From assembly GCF_041821065.1 (NCBI RefSeq), contig NZ_JBGUAX010000010.1:62001-126000 (forward strand): a stretch of 64,000 nt of DNA. Reading direction: 5' to 3'. Positions 18,326 to 27,804 of the stretch are shown piece by piece. Below the pieces are notes generated by a model that saw nothing but the letters and a program-made list of their open reading frames with translations, ran no database searches and was not told where the DNA came from. The translations under genes were made by a program, and so were the position numbers. Position 1 is the stretch's first letter. Each line of letters begins with the position of its first letter. The DNA comes from Egicoccus sp. AB-alg2 (GTDB lineage Bacteria > Actinomycetota > Nitriliruptoria > Nitriliruptorales > Nitriliruptoraceae).

Positions 18326-19759
18326 ATGACCCTGCACGTGCACCAACTGCGGGTGGACCACGGCCGTCACCGACTGGTCGACGTCGCCGACGTGCGGCTC
18401 CACGCCGGTCGCGCCGTCACGATCGTCGGCGAGAGCGGGTCGGGCAAGTCGCTGCTGGCTCACGCGCTCATGGGCACGTTGCCGCCCGAGCTGCGCCCGT
18501 CTGGGACGCTGCAGATCGAGGGTGTTCGTCATGACGCCGACGACGGACGTGGCCGTCGGCGGCTGTGGGGGCGCACGCTCGCGTTGCTGCCGCAGGAGCC
18601 GATGCTGGCGCTGGACCCCACCATGCGCGTGGGCCGGCAGGTCGCCGAGGGCGTGCCCGGGTTCCGGCGTGACCGTGGCGGTGCACGTGCACGTGCCGCG
18701 ACGGCGCTGGCCGGCGTGGGACTGCCCGCGGTCGGTGACACGTATCCGCATCGGCTCTCGGGCGGCATGGCGCAGCGCGTCGCCTACGCCGCCGCGACGG
18801 TCGGTGGCGCGCCGGTGCTCCTGGCGGACGAACCGTCCAAGGGGCTCGACGAGCGCGCGCGCGTCAACCTGGCGGCGCTCCTGCGTGGGCACGTCACACG
18901 TGGTGGGATGCTGCTGACGATCACCCACGACCTCGACCTCGCGCGGGCCCTGGGCGGCGAGGTGCTCGTGATGCGTCGGGCCGAGATCGTCGAGCGGGGG
19001 CCGGTCGAGGAGGTGCTGTCCGCTCCGGACCATGCCTACACACGCGCGCTGCTGGCAGCGGAGCCGCGCCACTGGGACGAGCCGTGGATGCGTGCCGGCT
19101 CGTCGGCCCCGCGAGAGGGTGAGGCGCTGGTCGTGGCCGAGGGGATCACCAAGGCCTACGGCACGCGGACGCTCTTCGAGGATCTCGCGGTGACCCTGCA
19201 GGCCGGGCAGCGGGTGGCGATCGCCGGCCCGAGCGGCGTCGGCAAGACCACCCTCGGCAACGTGCTGCTGCGCCTGCTGCCGGCCGACGACGGCGCGGTC
19301 CGCCACACCGAGCACCTGCCGACCGGGGCCGTGCAGAAGCTGTACCAGGACCCGGCGCTCGCCTTTCCCGCCCGCGTCCCGCTCGCCGTCTCCCTCGGCG
19401 ACGTCCTGCGCCGCCACCGCCTCCGACCGGCACGGCTGAGCGAGCTGGTTCAGGAGCTGGGCCTGGACGAAGGACTGCTCGCGCGCCGTCCTGGGCAGGT
19501 CTCGGGCGGTGAACTGCAGCGGCTGGCCATCATCCGGGCCATGCTCGTCGACCCGCGCCTGCTGTTCGCGGACGAGCCGACGTCGCGCCTCGACCTGGTC
19601 AGCCAGCAGCAGACGGTCCGGGCGCTGATGTCGCAGATCGACGGGTCCGGTTGCGCACTGCTGCTGGTCACCCACGACGCATCGCTGGCGACAGCCGTGG
19701 CCGACCGCCAGGTCCACCTCGGCCAGCCGACGCAGCTGTCAGCCATCGCCGAGCCCTGA
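18326..19759 (+). CDS. Double-domain ABC transporter ATPase (DppD-DppF fusion type)
   Basis: This 477-residue protein contains two complete nucleotide-binding domains. The first has Walker A GESGSGKS, signature LSGGM and Walker B VLLADEPS. The second (from about residue 270) has GPSGVGKT, VSGGE and LLFADEPT. It powers the transporter formed with the two permeases, doing the work of separate DppD and DppF subunits. The operon is complete: binding protein, two permeases and both ATPase halves. Its end overlaps the remnant of a P-type ATPase on the opposite strand. Confidence 0.9.
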   Translation: MTLHVHQLRVDHGRHRLVDVADVRLHAGRAVTIVGESGSGKSLLAHALMGTLPPELRPSGTLQIEGVRHDADDGRGRRRLWGRTLALLPQEPMLALDPTMRVGRQVAEGVPGFRRDRGGARARAATALAGVGLPAVGDTYPHRLSGGMAQRVAYAAATVGGAPVLLADEPSKGLDERARVNLAALLRGHVTRGGMLLTITHDLDLARALGGEVLVMRRAEIVERGPVEEVLSAPDHAYTRALLAAEPRHWDEPWMRAGSSAPREGEALVVAEGITKAYGTRTLFEDLAVTLQAGQRVAIAGPSGVGKTTLGNVLLRLLPADDGAVRHTEHLPTGAVQKLYQDPALAFPARVPLAVSLGDVLRRHRLRPARLSELVQELGLDEGLLARRPGQVSGGELQRLAIIRAMLVDPRLLFADEPTSRLDLVSQQQTVRALMSQIDGSGCALLLVTHDASLATAVADRQVHLGQPTQLSAIAEP

Positions 19760-20045
19760 GCGGCCCCAGGGCCAGGTCGGGGTCTCGCCGACGACGCTCG
19801 CAAGAACCTCCGCGGCGGCCGCCGGCCGCAGCGTCTCCGCCGGCCGCCGGTCGTCGACGGCGCGGGGGGCCCGCGGTCAGCGTGCCCGTCTCGTCGAGGG
19901 CGACGGTGTCCACGCCGGCCAGTGCCTCGACCGCGACGGCACCGCGCAGCAGGAGGCCGTGACGCCCCGCTGTGGCGATGGAGGCCACGAGGGGCGGCAT
20001 GGTGGCCAGCACCACAGCGCACGGCGAGAGAGCTGCGGAGCGACG
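19739..20045 (-). pseudogene. Remnant of a P1B-type metal-transporting ATPase
   Basis: About 55 residues are readable as the ion-channel and phosphorylation region of a heavy-metal ATPase. They show SPCAVVLATMPP, then GRHGLLLRGAVAVEAL, then DETGTLTAGP (normally DKTGTLT). The SPC metal-site motif is the kind seen in cobalt/zinc/manganese exporters. After the phosphorylation motif the reading shifts frame, continuing as TLRPAAAAEVLASVVGE until a stop near 19739. No N-terminal membrane domain or C-terminal nucleotide domain is present. It is a decayed fragment beside zinc genes; the original metal is unknown. Confidence 0.6.
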
Positions 20046-20109
20046 CCGGACGCTATCCGAGGAGCATGCCGGGAGCCTGCCCGGAAACCGATGTCACGAT
20101 GTCGCTCGG

Positions 20110-20912
20110 AAGCCGCGCGCGACGCGAAGTGGAGGACGGCGACGAGATAGGTCGCGGGCAGCGGCGTCCCGGACGCGTCCATCGTTGCGGCGCGTGCCCA
20201 GTCCTCCACGACGTCGAGGCGGACACGTGGCCAGCGGTCACCGAACGCGCGCGCGAGGCGTTGGACGGGGCCCGATGTCGCCTCGAAGAACGTGAAGGCG
20301 GCCGGCGGAGGGGAAGGCCAGCGGCAGCTGCTGCTCGTGAACCTCGACGCGCCGGACCGGGAGGCCCTAGGCGAGTGCGGTGAGCTGGCCCCGGTCGGCG
20401 AACGGACTGGGATCGCGCAGGGGTGCGACGTCGGCGTCGTGCGCATTCACCACCTGCATCATGCGGAAGAAGATCGACCGCTCGCTCCACGCGGTCGTGG
20501 CCACGCGACCGCCGGGTCGGCACACCCGCACGAGTTCGGCGAGAGCACGGGCCGGGTCGTCGGCGAGGAATGCCGCGAAGACGGACAGCACGTCGTCGAA
20601 GGACGCATCCGGCCATGGGATGGCGAGGAGATCGGCCTCGCGGAACTCGACGCGGACGCCGGCGTCCTTCGCGCGCTGCCGCGCCTGCGCGAGCAGGGCC
20701 GGCGTCAGGTCGAAGGCGCTGACCTGCGCGCCCGCTCGCGCGGCGGCGAGCGCGGCGTTCCCGGTGCCCGTCCCGGCGTCCAGCACCCGTCGGCCGGCGA
20801 GCCGCATCGTCGACGACCGCTGCGCGGCCGGCGCGAACCGCTCGCCGATGCTCGCGTAGTCGCCCTCGGTCCACAGTTGCCGCAGCGCCTCGGTCCGTTC
20901 GTCGGGTGACAT
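20110..20912 (-). pseudogene. Class I SAM-dependent methyltransferase pseudogene (nonsense plus frameshift)
   Basis: From an ATG at 20912 with an AGGAG site, an intact-looking methyltransferase begins: the SAM motif is VLDAGTGTGNAAL, followed by FREADLLAIPWPDASFD. An in-frame TAG occurs at 20367-20369, after DRGQLTALA. The same frame continues coherently as GLPVRRVEVHEQQLPLAF. Near 20300 the coherent reading shifts frame to AFTFFEATSGPVQRLARAF and on to LPATYLVAVLHF, the usual C-terminus. The normal stop is missing and the frame runs into the P1B-ATPase remnant. Two independent lesions argue for a real pseudogene rather than one sequencing error. Confidence 0.75.
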
Positions 20913-21036
20913 GCGTATCGCTCCTGAGCCGATGGTGACGTCGACGAGGGCGGGCCGGCCTTCGAGCGGCATCCACGGCCGCCGAGGCGTGCCAGACCCC
21001 GGCGGTCAGCCGTCCGCGGTCGGGGGTCGGTGGCTC

Positions 21037-22306
<1,270 letters not shown>

Positions 22307-22314
<8 letters not shown>

Positions 22315-22552
22315 GGTCGTAGCGGCGGTTGAAGCGTTCGACCCGTCCTGCGGTGTCCACGATCAGCTGCTTGCCGGTGTAGAAGGGGTGGCTGGCCGAG
22401 GAGATCTCGACGTCGACCACCGGGTAGGTGTTGCCGTCCTCCCACTCGATCGTCTGGTCGCTGGTCATCGTCGAACGGGTCAGGAAGGCGAAGTCGGCGC
22501 CGCGGTCGCGGAACACGACCGGCTCATAGCGGGGGTGGATGTCTCGCTTCAT
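22307..22552 (-). CDS. rpmE2: 50S ribosomal protein L31 type B (zinc-independent paralogue)
   Basis: This 81-residue L31 begins [16 protein letters not shown] and contains [12 protein letters not shown], typical of type B L31. It has no cysteines, so it lacks the zinc ribbon of the ordinary form. Such paralogues replace zinc-containing L31 in zinc-poor cells, freeing the metal. Its ATG overlaps the upstream gene's stop (ATGA) and its end overlaps the next COG0523 gene, so all three are translationally coupled. Confidence 0.95.
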
Positions 22553-23688
22553 GAAGGTTCCTCCGAGACGGTGCGTAGCAGCTCGGTCTCGTCACCGAGC
22601 CAGGGGGACAGCGGGTCGGACCAGGTCCGCCACACGTCCGGTCCGTCGGCAAGCTCGGCGTCGGTCAACAGGCAGGCGTCGAGCAGCGGGACGACTTCGT
22701 CGAGGTCGCGGTCGAGCGTGGTGAGCACGAGATCCTGCGCGCGGTCGCCGTAGTAGGGGTCCCAGCGCCGGTCGGCCACCTCGCGCCGCGCCGGGTGGGC
22801 GGGGCCGTGGTCGTCGACGGCGTCCAGCCAGGCGTCGACGGCGCCGAGCTCGTAGCTGCCGCCGCAGGCGTCGAGCTCCAGCACGGTGCCGGGCCTCGTC
22901 GCGACCCACAGCCACCCGCACGCCCGGGCCAGGCCGTCCAGGTCGTCGCTCTCGAGCAGGGCGAGCAGCCGCTGTGGGTGCAGTGGTCGACGACGGTGCC
23001 AGCAGCGCTGTTCGACCCCGTCGCGACGTACGGATCCGCGGCAGCCGGGCACGCCCGCCTGCAACCGGGCCAGGAAGGTGGCGTGGTCGTGCCGGGCTAC
23101 GCCTGGCCAGATGGGATCGTCGACCGCGCGCTGCGGCACCCCACCCGAGAGGGCGTCGACCAGCGCGAGGGCCCGGTCGTCGGCACCGTCGTGGAGCACC
23201 ACGTCGGCGTGCGCGAGGTGGCGAGCGGCGACCTCGGCGACGGTGCGTGGGTCGTCGCCGAGGTCCTCGATGCTCGACAACAGCTCCGGCGCGTGCAGGC
23301 GAGCCTCCAACAGCCGGACGTCCAGGGCCGCCGCGATCGCCGAGACGTGAGCGGCGCCCGCGTCGACGAGCGCGGTGGCCACGTTGGCCGGTTCCACCGG
23401 CGGAGGCAGGGCCAGCAGGACCCGCCGTCCCGCGAGACCGCGCAGCGCCTCCTCGGCGTCGTCACGCAGCAGACACGACAGGCAGCAGCGCTCGTCGACC
23501 GACCGACTGATCTCCTCGGCGCCCGACCGGTGCTCGCTCCGTCGACGCATGCGTCCGTCGAGGTGAAGGGTCGTCAGCTCGTGGCGCACGACGACCAGCG
23601 TGTCGTCGCCGGCGTGGGCGGCGGCGATGGCGCGCTCCCGCAGCAGCGGATCGAGCGAGGCGAGCAGGGTGACGGTTGGAAGCAGCAT
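22549..23688 (-). CDS. COG0523-like protein lacking the GTPase P-loop
   Basis: This 379-residue relative of COG0523 keeps the family's overall plan but lost the catalytic core. The position expected for GxxGxGKT reads [12 protein letters not shown], and no NKxD motif is visible. The CxCC region survives only as [11 protein letters not shown] near residue 68. The C-terminal CobW domain ([13 protein letters not shown], then [10 protein letters not shown]) is well kept. It is the first gene leftward of the Zur-like operator, its ATG lying about 20 bp from it, and is coupled to L31. It may be a metal-binding or regulatory partner of the intact COG0523 GTPase two genes away. Confidence 0.75.
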   Translation of the reverse strand: MLLPTVTLLASLDPLLRERAIAAAHAGDDTLVVVRHELTTLHLDGRMRRRSEHRSGAEEISRSVDERCCLSCLLRDDAEEALRGLAGRRVLLALPPPVEPANVATALVDAGAAHVSAIAAALDVRLLEARLHAPELLSSIEDLGDDPRTVAEVAARHLAHADVVLHDGADDRALALVDALSGGVPQRAVDDPIWPGVARHDHATFLARLQAGVPGCRGSVRRDGVEQRCWHRRRPLHPQRLLALLESDDLDGLARACGWLWVATRPGTVLELDACGGSYELGAVDAWLDAVDDHGPAHPARREVADRRWDPYYGDRAQDLVLTTLDRDLDEVVPLLDACLLTDAELADGPDVWRTWSDPLSPWLGDETELLRTVSEEPS

Positions 23689-23708
23689 GCGGCCAACGGT
23701 AACCTTTC

Positions 23709-23723
23709 TGGGAATCATTCTCA
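23709..23723. promoter_or_regulatory. Zur-box-like operator between divergent zinc-response operons
   Basis: TGGGAATCATTCTCA is a 7-1-7 palindrome with one mismatch. It fits the actinobacterial Zur consensus TGAnAATnATTnTCA at all but one fixed position. It lies 14 bp before the L28 start and 20 bp before the divergent COG0523-like gene, placed to repress both. All five flanking genes are classic Zur targets. Confidence 0.8.
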
Positions 23724-23737
23724 AATCAGGAGGCCGT

Positions 23738-23974
23738 ATGTCCCGACGTTGCATGCTCACCGGCGCCCAACCGCGATTCGGCAAGCAGGTCTCTCACTCC
23801 CACCGTCGTTCCGCCCGCAGATTCGACCCGAACATCCAGTCCAAGCGGTACTGGCTCGCCTCCGAGGGGCGCTACGTCAAGCTGCAGCTGTCGACGAAGG
23901 CGATAAAGACGATCGACCGCATCGGTGTGGAGGCGGCGGTGGCGCGCATCCGGGCCCGCGGGGAGGACGTCTGA
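23738..23974 (+). CDS. rpmB: 50S ribosomal protein L28 (zinc-independent paralogue)
   Basis: This 78-residue L28 has the signature [15 protein letters not shown]. The N-terminus MSRRCMLTG retains one cysteine but not the CxxC pair of the zinc-binding form, marking it as the C-minus version. An ideal AGGAGG site precedes the ATG at 23738, directly downstream of the Zur-like box. The stop overlaps the L33 start (TGATG). Confidence 0.95.
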   Translation: MSRRCMLTGAQPRFGKQVSHSHRRSARRFDPNIQSKRYWLASEGRYVKLQLSTKAIKTIDRIGVEAAVARIRARGEDV

Positions 23975-24141
23975 TGGCGAAGCGAGACGTCAAGCGCCCG
24001 GTCATCACCCTGCGCTCGACCGAGGGCACGGGCAGCACCTACACGACCACGAAGAATCGGCAGAACCAGCGCGAACGGCTGGAACTGTGGAAGTACGACC
24101 CGAAGCTGCGGCGCAAGGCCCTGTTCCGCGAAACCCGTTGA
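23974..24141 (+). CDS. rpmG: 50S ribosomal protein L33 (zinc-independent paralogue)
   Basis: This 55-residue L33 starts [20 protein letters not shown] and contains [19 protein letters not shown]. It has no cysteine pairs, so it is the zinc-free paralogue. It is translationally coupled to L28 and followed by an inverted repeat 42 bp downstream. Confidence 0.95.
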   Translation: MAKRDVKRPVITLRSTEGTGSTYTTTKNRQNQRERLELWKYDPKLRRKALFRETR

Positions 24142-24183
24142 GGCGAGTGCGGGCATCGGCCGGCCCAGCCGCAGGGGTCGATC

Positions 24184-24207
24184 CAGCCCGCAGCGATCGC
24201 TGGGCTG
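24184..24207. terminator. Inverted repeat between convergent rpmG and sucrose phosphorylase genes
   Basis: CAGCCC and GGGCTG arms enclose the 10-bp palindrome AGCGATCGCT. It sits between two converging genes and could stop transcription from both sides. Confidence 0.45.
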
Positions 24208-24208
24208 T

Positions 24209-25693
24209 TCAGCCCGCCGTGAGCTCGGCGAGGGTGTCGGCCGTGCGGGTGGCGCTGTCGTCGCTCCAGCGCAGCGCGAAGGTCCGGTTCGCGACGTCGA
24301 CGGTGAGTTCGGCGAGGTCGTCGCCGTGACGCCACCGCATGGCCAGTTCCGCGCCGCCACCGTCGAGCAGCTCCCACGTGCCGCCGAACGCGGGGTGGGA
24401 GTTGCGCAGACGGATGGCCTGGCACAGTGCGGCCACGACGGGCCGCTGCAGGTCCCGCTCGACCTCGTCGCGGGTGTAGTGGTGGCGGTTGATGTCCCGG
24501 CCGACCCCGGTGCGGTGCAGCAGGTCGAGGTCGTTGTGCCCGGCCAGGAGGCCGACGTAGTAGACCTGCGGCACGCCGGGCAGGAAGAACTGCACCAGCC
24601 GGGCCACGAGGTAGGCGTCGTCGTCGCGGCCGAGCGCGTCGTAGAACGTGCAGTTCACCTGGTAGAGGTCGACGTTGGAGGCCGCCGCGCCGGTCGCCTG
24701 CCGGCTGGCACCGCCGCTGTGGTCGTGGATGCCCTCGACCAGTTCGTCGAGCTCGGCCGGGGTGAGTAGCCCTGCCCGGGTCGGGTCCTGCTGGTCCGGG
24801 CCGACGTCGATGACGCCGATGCCGTCGTGGGTGTCCAACACCGTGACGGCGTTGCGGGGCCGCTCGCGGCACCAGCGGCGCAGTCGGTCGGCGTCGCCGG
24901 TGTAGAGCGCGTGCAGCACCAGGGGCGGCAGCGCGAAGTCGTAGACCCAGTCGACGTGCTGGGCGATCTGCACCTGTGTGCGCCAGTACGAGTGGATCTC
25001 GACCAACACCTCGAGGCCCCGCTGGCGGGCACGGGCGGCCAGGTCGTCGATGAACGCGAACGTCTCCGGCGTCATGAACGAGGAGGTTCCCGGGGTCTTG
25101 ACCGCGTAGCCGACCGCGTCCAGTCGCAGCATCGTGATGCCGTGGGCCGCGAACCGGTCGAGGATCTCGTCGTGGTAGGCCCGCGTGGTCGGCGCCGAGA
25201 CGTCCACGTCCATCTGCGCGGACGTGAACGTGGTCCAGAACAGGCGCTTGGTGCGGTCGGCCAGCGTGACGGTCGTGAACGGCAACCCCGGGCGGGGGCG
25301 GTAGAGCCGGAGCAGCTCGGCCTCGGTGACCCCGTCGGGGAAGACGCGGTCCATCGTCAGGAACATCGACGCGTGCGGCGAGGCGGCGCCGTTGGCCAGC
25401 ACGTCACGGAACTGCGGCGAGTCCGAGGACACGTGGTTGACGATCAGGTCGGCCATGATCGGCGCGAGCGTGCCGACCGCCTCCACGTCTGCCCAGCTCC
25501 CGAGCCGCGGGTCCACCTCGCGGTGGTCGACCGGGTCGAAGCCCGCGTCGGCGCCGTCGATCGGGTCGTAGAACGGCAGCAGGTGCACGCCGCCGAACAG
25601 GCCCTTCAGGGGACCGCTCAGCAGGTCGCGGAGGCCGGCGAGGTCGCCCGCCAGCCGGTCCACGTAGGTGATCAGTTGCACGTCGCGGCGCAC
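24209..25693 (-). CDS. Sucrose phosphorylase (GH13_18)
   Basis: This 494-residue enzyme is predicted to convert sucrose and phosphate to glucose-1-phosphate and fructose. Its N-terminus (VQLITYVDRLAGDL) and the blocks MLRLDAVGYA (nucleophile Asp near residue 191), EIHSYW (acid/base Glu near 232) and DTHDGIGVIDVG match bifidobacterial sucrose phosphorylase closely. So do ATGAAASNVDLYQVN and NDLDLLHRT. The GTG at 25693 fits the family start; its ribosome site is weak. Related GH13_18 enzymes use glucosylglycerate or glucosylglycerol, so the exact substrate is likely but not certain. No sugar transporter or regulator lies beside it. Confidence 0.88.
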   Translation of the reverse strand: MRRDVQLITYVDRLAGDLAGLRDLLSGPLKGLFGGVHLLPFYDPIDGADAGFDPVDHREVDPRLGSWADVEAVGTLAPIMADLIVNHVSSDSPQFRDVLANGAASPHASMFLTMDRVFPDGVTEAELLRLYRPRPGLPFTTVTLADRTKRLFWTTFTSAQMDVDVSAPTTRAYHDEILDRFAAHGITMLRLDAVGYAVKTPGTSSFMTPETFAFIDDLAARARQRGLEVLVEIHSYWRTQVQIAQHVDWVYDFALPPLVLHALYTGDADRLRRWCRERPRNAVTVLDTHDGIGVIDVGPDQQDPTRAGLLTPAELDELVEGIHDHSGGASRQATGAAASNVDLYQVNCTFYDALGRDDDAYLVARLVQFFLPGVPQVYYVGLLAGHNDLDLLHRTGVGRDINRHHYTRDEVERDLQRPVVAALCQAIRLRNSHPAFGGTWELLDGGGAELAMRWRHGDDLAELTVDVANRTFALRWSDDSATRTADTLAELTAG

Positions 25694-25795
25694 GTGACCT
25701 CGATTGCCTCGGCGGAGGGCGCCAGGGGTGGCAGGGGACAGGGGTGACAGCCTAGAGAGCGCCGGCAGTAGGCTCGGGGCCACGGAAGGTCCGAT

Positions 25796-26506
25796 GTGAG
25801 CGCGCTGTTCGAGGAGCTGGCGTCGAACGAGACGCCGATCGGCACGATCGCGCTGCGGCGCCGTCGCGAGCTCACCCTCGACGTGGACGTCTACGAGGTC
25901 AAGCTCGACCACGAGTACCTCATGTCGAGCCTCTTCACCGTCGCCGAGGTCGAGCTCGCCCGCCTCGGGCTGGCCGCCACGGCCGGGGACGACCTCGAGG
26001 TTGCGGTCGGTGGCCTGGGGCTCGGCTACACCGCCCGGGCCGCGCTCGACGATGCGCGGGTGCGGTCGCTGGTGGTCGTCGAGGCCCTGCCCGAGGTCAT
26101 CGACTGGCACGAACGGCAGCTGCTGCCCGACGTCGCGGGTCTGGCCACCGACCCGCGCGTGCGGCTGGTCCACGGGGACTTCTTCGCGCTGGCTGCCGAC
26201 GCGGGCGGTCTCGACCCGGCCGTGCCCGGTCGCCGGTTCCACGCGATCCTGCTCGACATCGACCACTCACCGCGGCACGTGCTGCACCCCAGCCACGCGC
26301 CGTTCTACGGCGCGTCTGGCCTGCAGTCGCTGCGCCGTCACCTGCATCCCGGCGGGACCTTCGCGCTCTGGTCCGACGACCCGGTCGACGAGGCGTTCGT
26401 GGCGGAACTCCGCAGCGTGTTCGATCAGGCCGACGCGCACGTCGTGCGCTTCCCCAACCCGCTCACGGGTGGCGAGTCGGCCAACACCGTCTACGTGGCT
26501 GGCTGA
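25796..26506 (+). CDS. Spermidine synthase-like methyltransferase-fold protein
   Basis: This 236-residue protein carries a Rossmann-type domain of the spermine/spermidine synthase family. Visible elements are VGGLGLGYTARAAL (nucleotide loop), VVVEALPEVIDWHERQL and the acidic DIDHSPRHVL motif, where aminopropyltransferases carry their catalytic Asp. The N-terminal beta-barrel region is short. The GTG at 25796 follows GGAAGGT. No adenosylmethionine decarboxylase gene is near, so polyamine synthesis is not assured. Confidence 0.75.
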   Translation: MSALFEELASNETPIGTIALRRRRELTLDVDVYEVKLDHEYLMSSLFTVAEVELARLGLAATAGDDLEVAVGGLGLGYTARAALDDARVRSLVVVEALPEVIDWHERQLLPDVAGLATDPRVRLVHGDFFALAADAGGLDPAVPGRRFHAILLDIDHSPRHVLHPSHAPFYGASGLQSLRRHLHPGGTFALWSDDPVDEAFVAELRSVFDQADAHVVRFPNPLTGGESANTVYVAG

Positions 26507-26878
26507 GCTCCGCCGCGCGCCGACGCCGCTCAGGCTCCGGGCTCGCCAGGGGTGTCGCCGGCCCTCACCTCCTCACGCCCCCGCCAGATCCCCGGACCCC
26601 GATGACCCCGAGGTGGAGGACCGCGACGCCGAGCGCGTCGACGGCGGCTCCGGCGATCTCGACACCGCGCTGGACGGACATCCCACTCCCTCGGGCCTGC
26701 TGCCGAGGATGCGCGAACCGTCGCGGCCAGGCGATGACACCCGTCCGGGTAGCCGCGCGAGCCGCGTGCCTTCCCTTGGCCCCTCGCTCGACGTGACCGT
26801 CGGCTCTGGTGGGGGTCCGACCCGGTGGGATGATCCGGAGGGTCGTGGTCACGGCACGTCGCGTGACAGGAGGCGAGC
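26507..26878 (+). other. Intergenic stretch between spermidine synthase-like and VIT genes
   Basis: No intact gene is supported in these 372 bp. A short minus-strand frame at 26565-26681 resembles the beginning of a DUF1622 protein and is listed separately. The right end carries the ribosome site (AGGAGG) of the VIT gene. Confidence 0.4.
26565..26681 (-). pseudogene. Possible N-terminal remnant of a DUF1622 membrane protein
   Basis: A 38-residue frame with a good site (GAGGGAGTGGG before ATG) reads MSVQRGVEIAGAAVDALGVA and on through one hydrophobic helix. That is similar in style to the first helix of DUF1622 proteins. It then stops, with no sign of the remaining helices in this or shifted frames. 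This is a weak call from composition and pattern only. Confidence 0.25.
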
Positions 26879-27607
26879 ATGCGCATCCCGGACGAGCAGC
26901 GTGGGCCGCACCGCGGCGAGGCGCACGCGGGGTCGGTCGCCTCGCGTCTCAACTGGCTGCGTGCCGCGGTGCTGGGCGCGAACGACGGAATCATCTCGAC
27001 GGCCGGGCTGGTGGTCGGTGTCGCGGCTGCGACCACCGACGCCGGCGCGATCGCCACCGCCGGCATCGCCGGCCTCACGGCTGGTGCCGTGTCCATGGCG
27101 CTCGGGGAGTACGTCTCGGTCAGCAGCCAGCGGGACACCGAGCGGGCGCTGATCGCCAAGGAGCGGGACGAGCTGTCGTCCCTACCCGACGAGGAGCTCA
27201 CGGAGCTCGTCGGGCTGCTCGAGGCACGCGGACTGTCGTCTGGCACCGCGTTGCTGGTCGCGGACGAGCTCACCCGGAGCGACGCGCTCGGGGCGCACCT
27301 GACCTTCGAGCTCGGGATCGACCAGGAGCACCTCGCCAACCCATGGGCCGCCGCCGGGTCGTCCGCCGCGGCGTTCGCCGTCGGCGCGGTCCTGCCGCTG
27401 GTGGCGATCCTGCTCCCGCCCGCGGCCGTCCGGATCCCCGTCGCGTTCGTCGCGGTCATCGTGGCGTTGGCGCTGACCGGCCTGCTGAGTGCCCACCTCG
27501 GCGGAGCTGCCAAGGGTGTGGCGGTGGTCCGCCTGCTGGTGGGCGGGGCGCTGGCGATGGCGGTGACCTTCGCGATCGGTCACCTGCTCGGCGTGGCCGT
27601 CGGCTGA
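26879..27607 (+). CDS. VIT1/CCC1-family metal transporter
   Basis: This 242-residue membrane protein of the vacuolar iron transporter family moves ferrous iron or manganese across the membrane. It has the characteristic opening LRAAVLGANDGIISTAGLVVGVAAA and the second-helix motif MALGEYVSVSSQRDTE. A cytoplasmic acidic helical segment (EELTELVGLLEARGL) follows, then three further helices. AGGAGG lies a few bases before the ATG. The gene stands alone. Confidence 0.92.
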   Translation: MRIPDEQRGPHRGEAHAGSVASRLNWLRAAVLGANDGIISTAGLVVGVAAATTDAGAIATAGIAGLTAGAVSMALGEYVSVSSQRDTERALIAKERDELSSLPDEELTELVGLLEARGLSSGTALLVADELTRSDALGAHLTFELGIDQEHLANPWAAAGSSAAAFAVGAVLPLVAILLPPAAVRIPVAFVAVIVALALTGLLSAHLGGAAKGVAVVRLLVGGALAMAVTFAIGHLLGVAVG

Positions 27608-27637
27608 GCCGACTCTGTCACGGTCCGGACCCCGGTT

Positions 27638-27656
27638 CGCCCCCTGGGCCGGGGCG
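27638..27656 (+). terminator. Short GC hairpin after the VIT gene
   Basis: CGCCCC and GGGGCG arms with a 7-nt loop begin 31 bp after the stop. It is a weak terminator candidate. Confidence 0.35.
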
Positions 27657-27804
27657 GCTCGCGCTACGGGCGAACGACGGCTCGCGGTTCCGCGCGAACG
27701 ACGCCCACGGTGCCGCGCACGGCCCCCGAGCCCATGCCCGTCGCTAGCGTCTTCAGCCGGCGAACATCGGGTATCGCCGCGGAGCACGACGAGGAGAACC
27801 GACC

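Noticed and set aside
26530-27513. Long minus-strand frame opposite the VIT gene
   Set aside because: Ser/Ala/Arg-rich shadow translation of a well-recognised membrane transporter gene.
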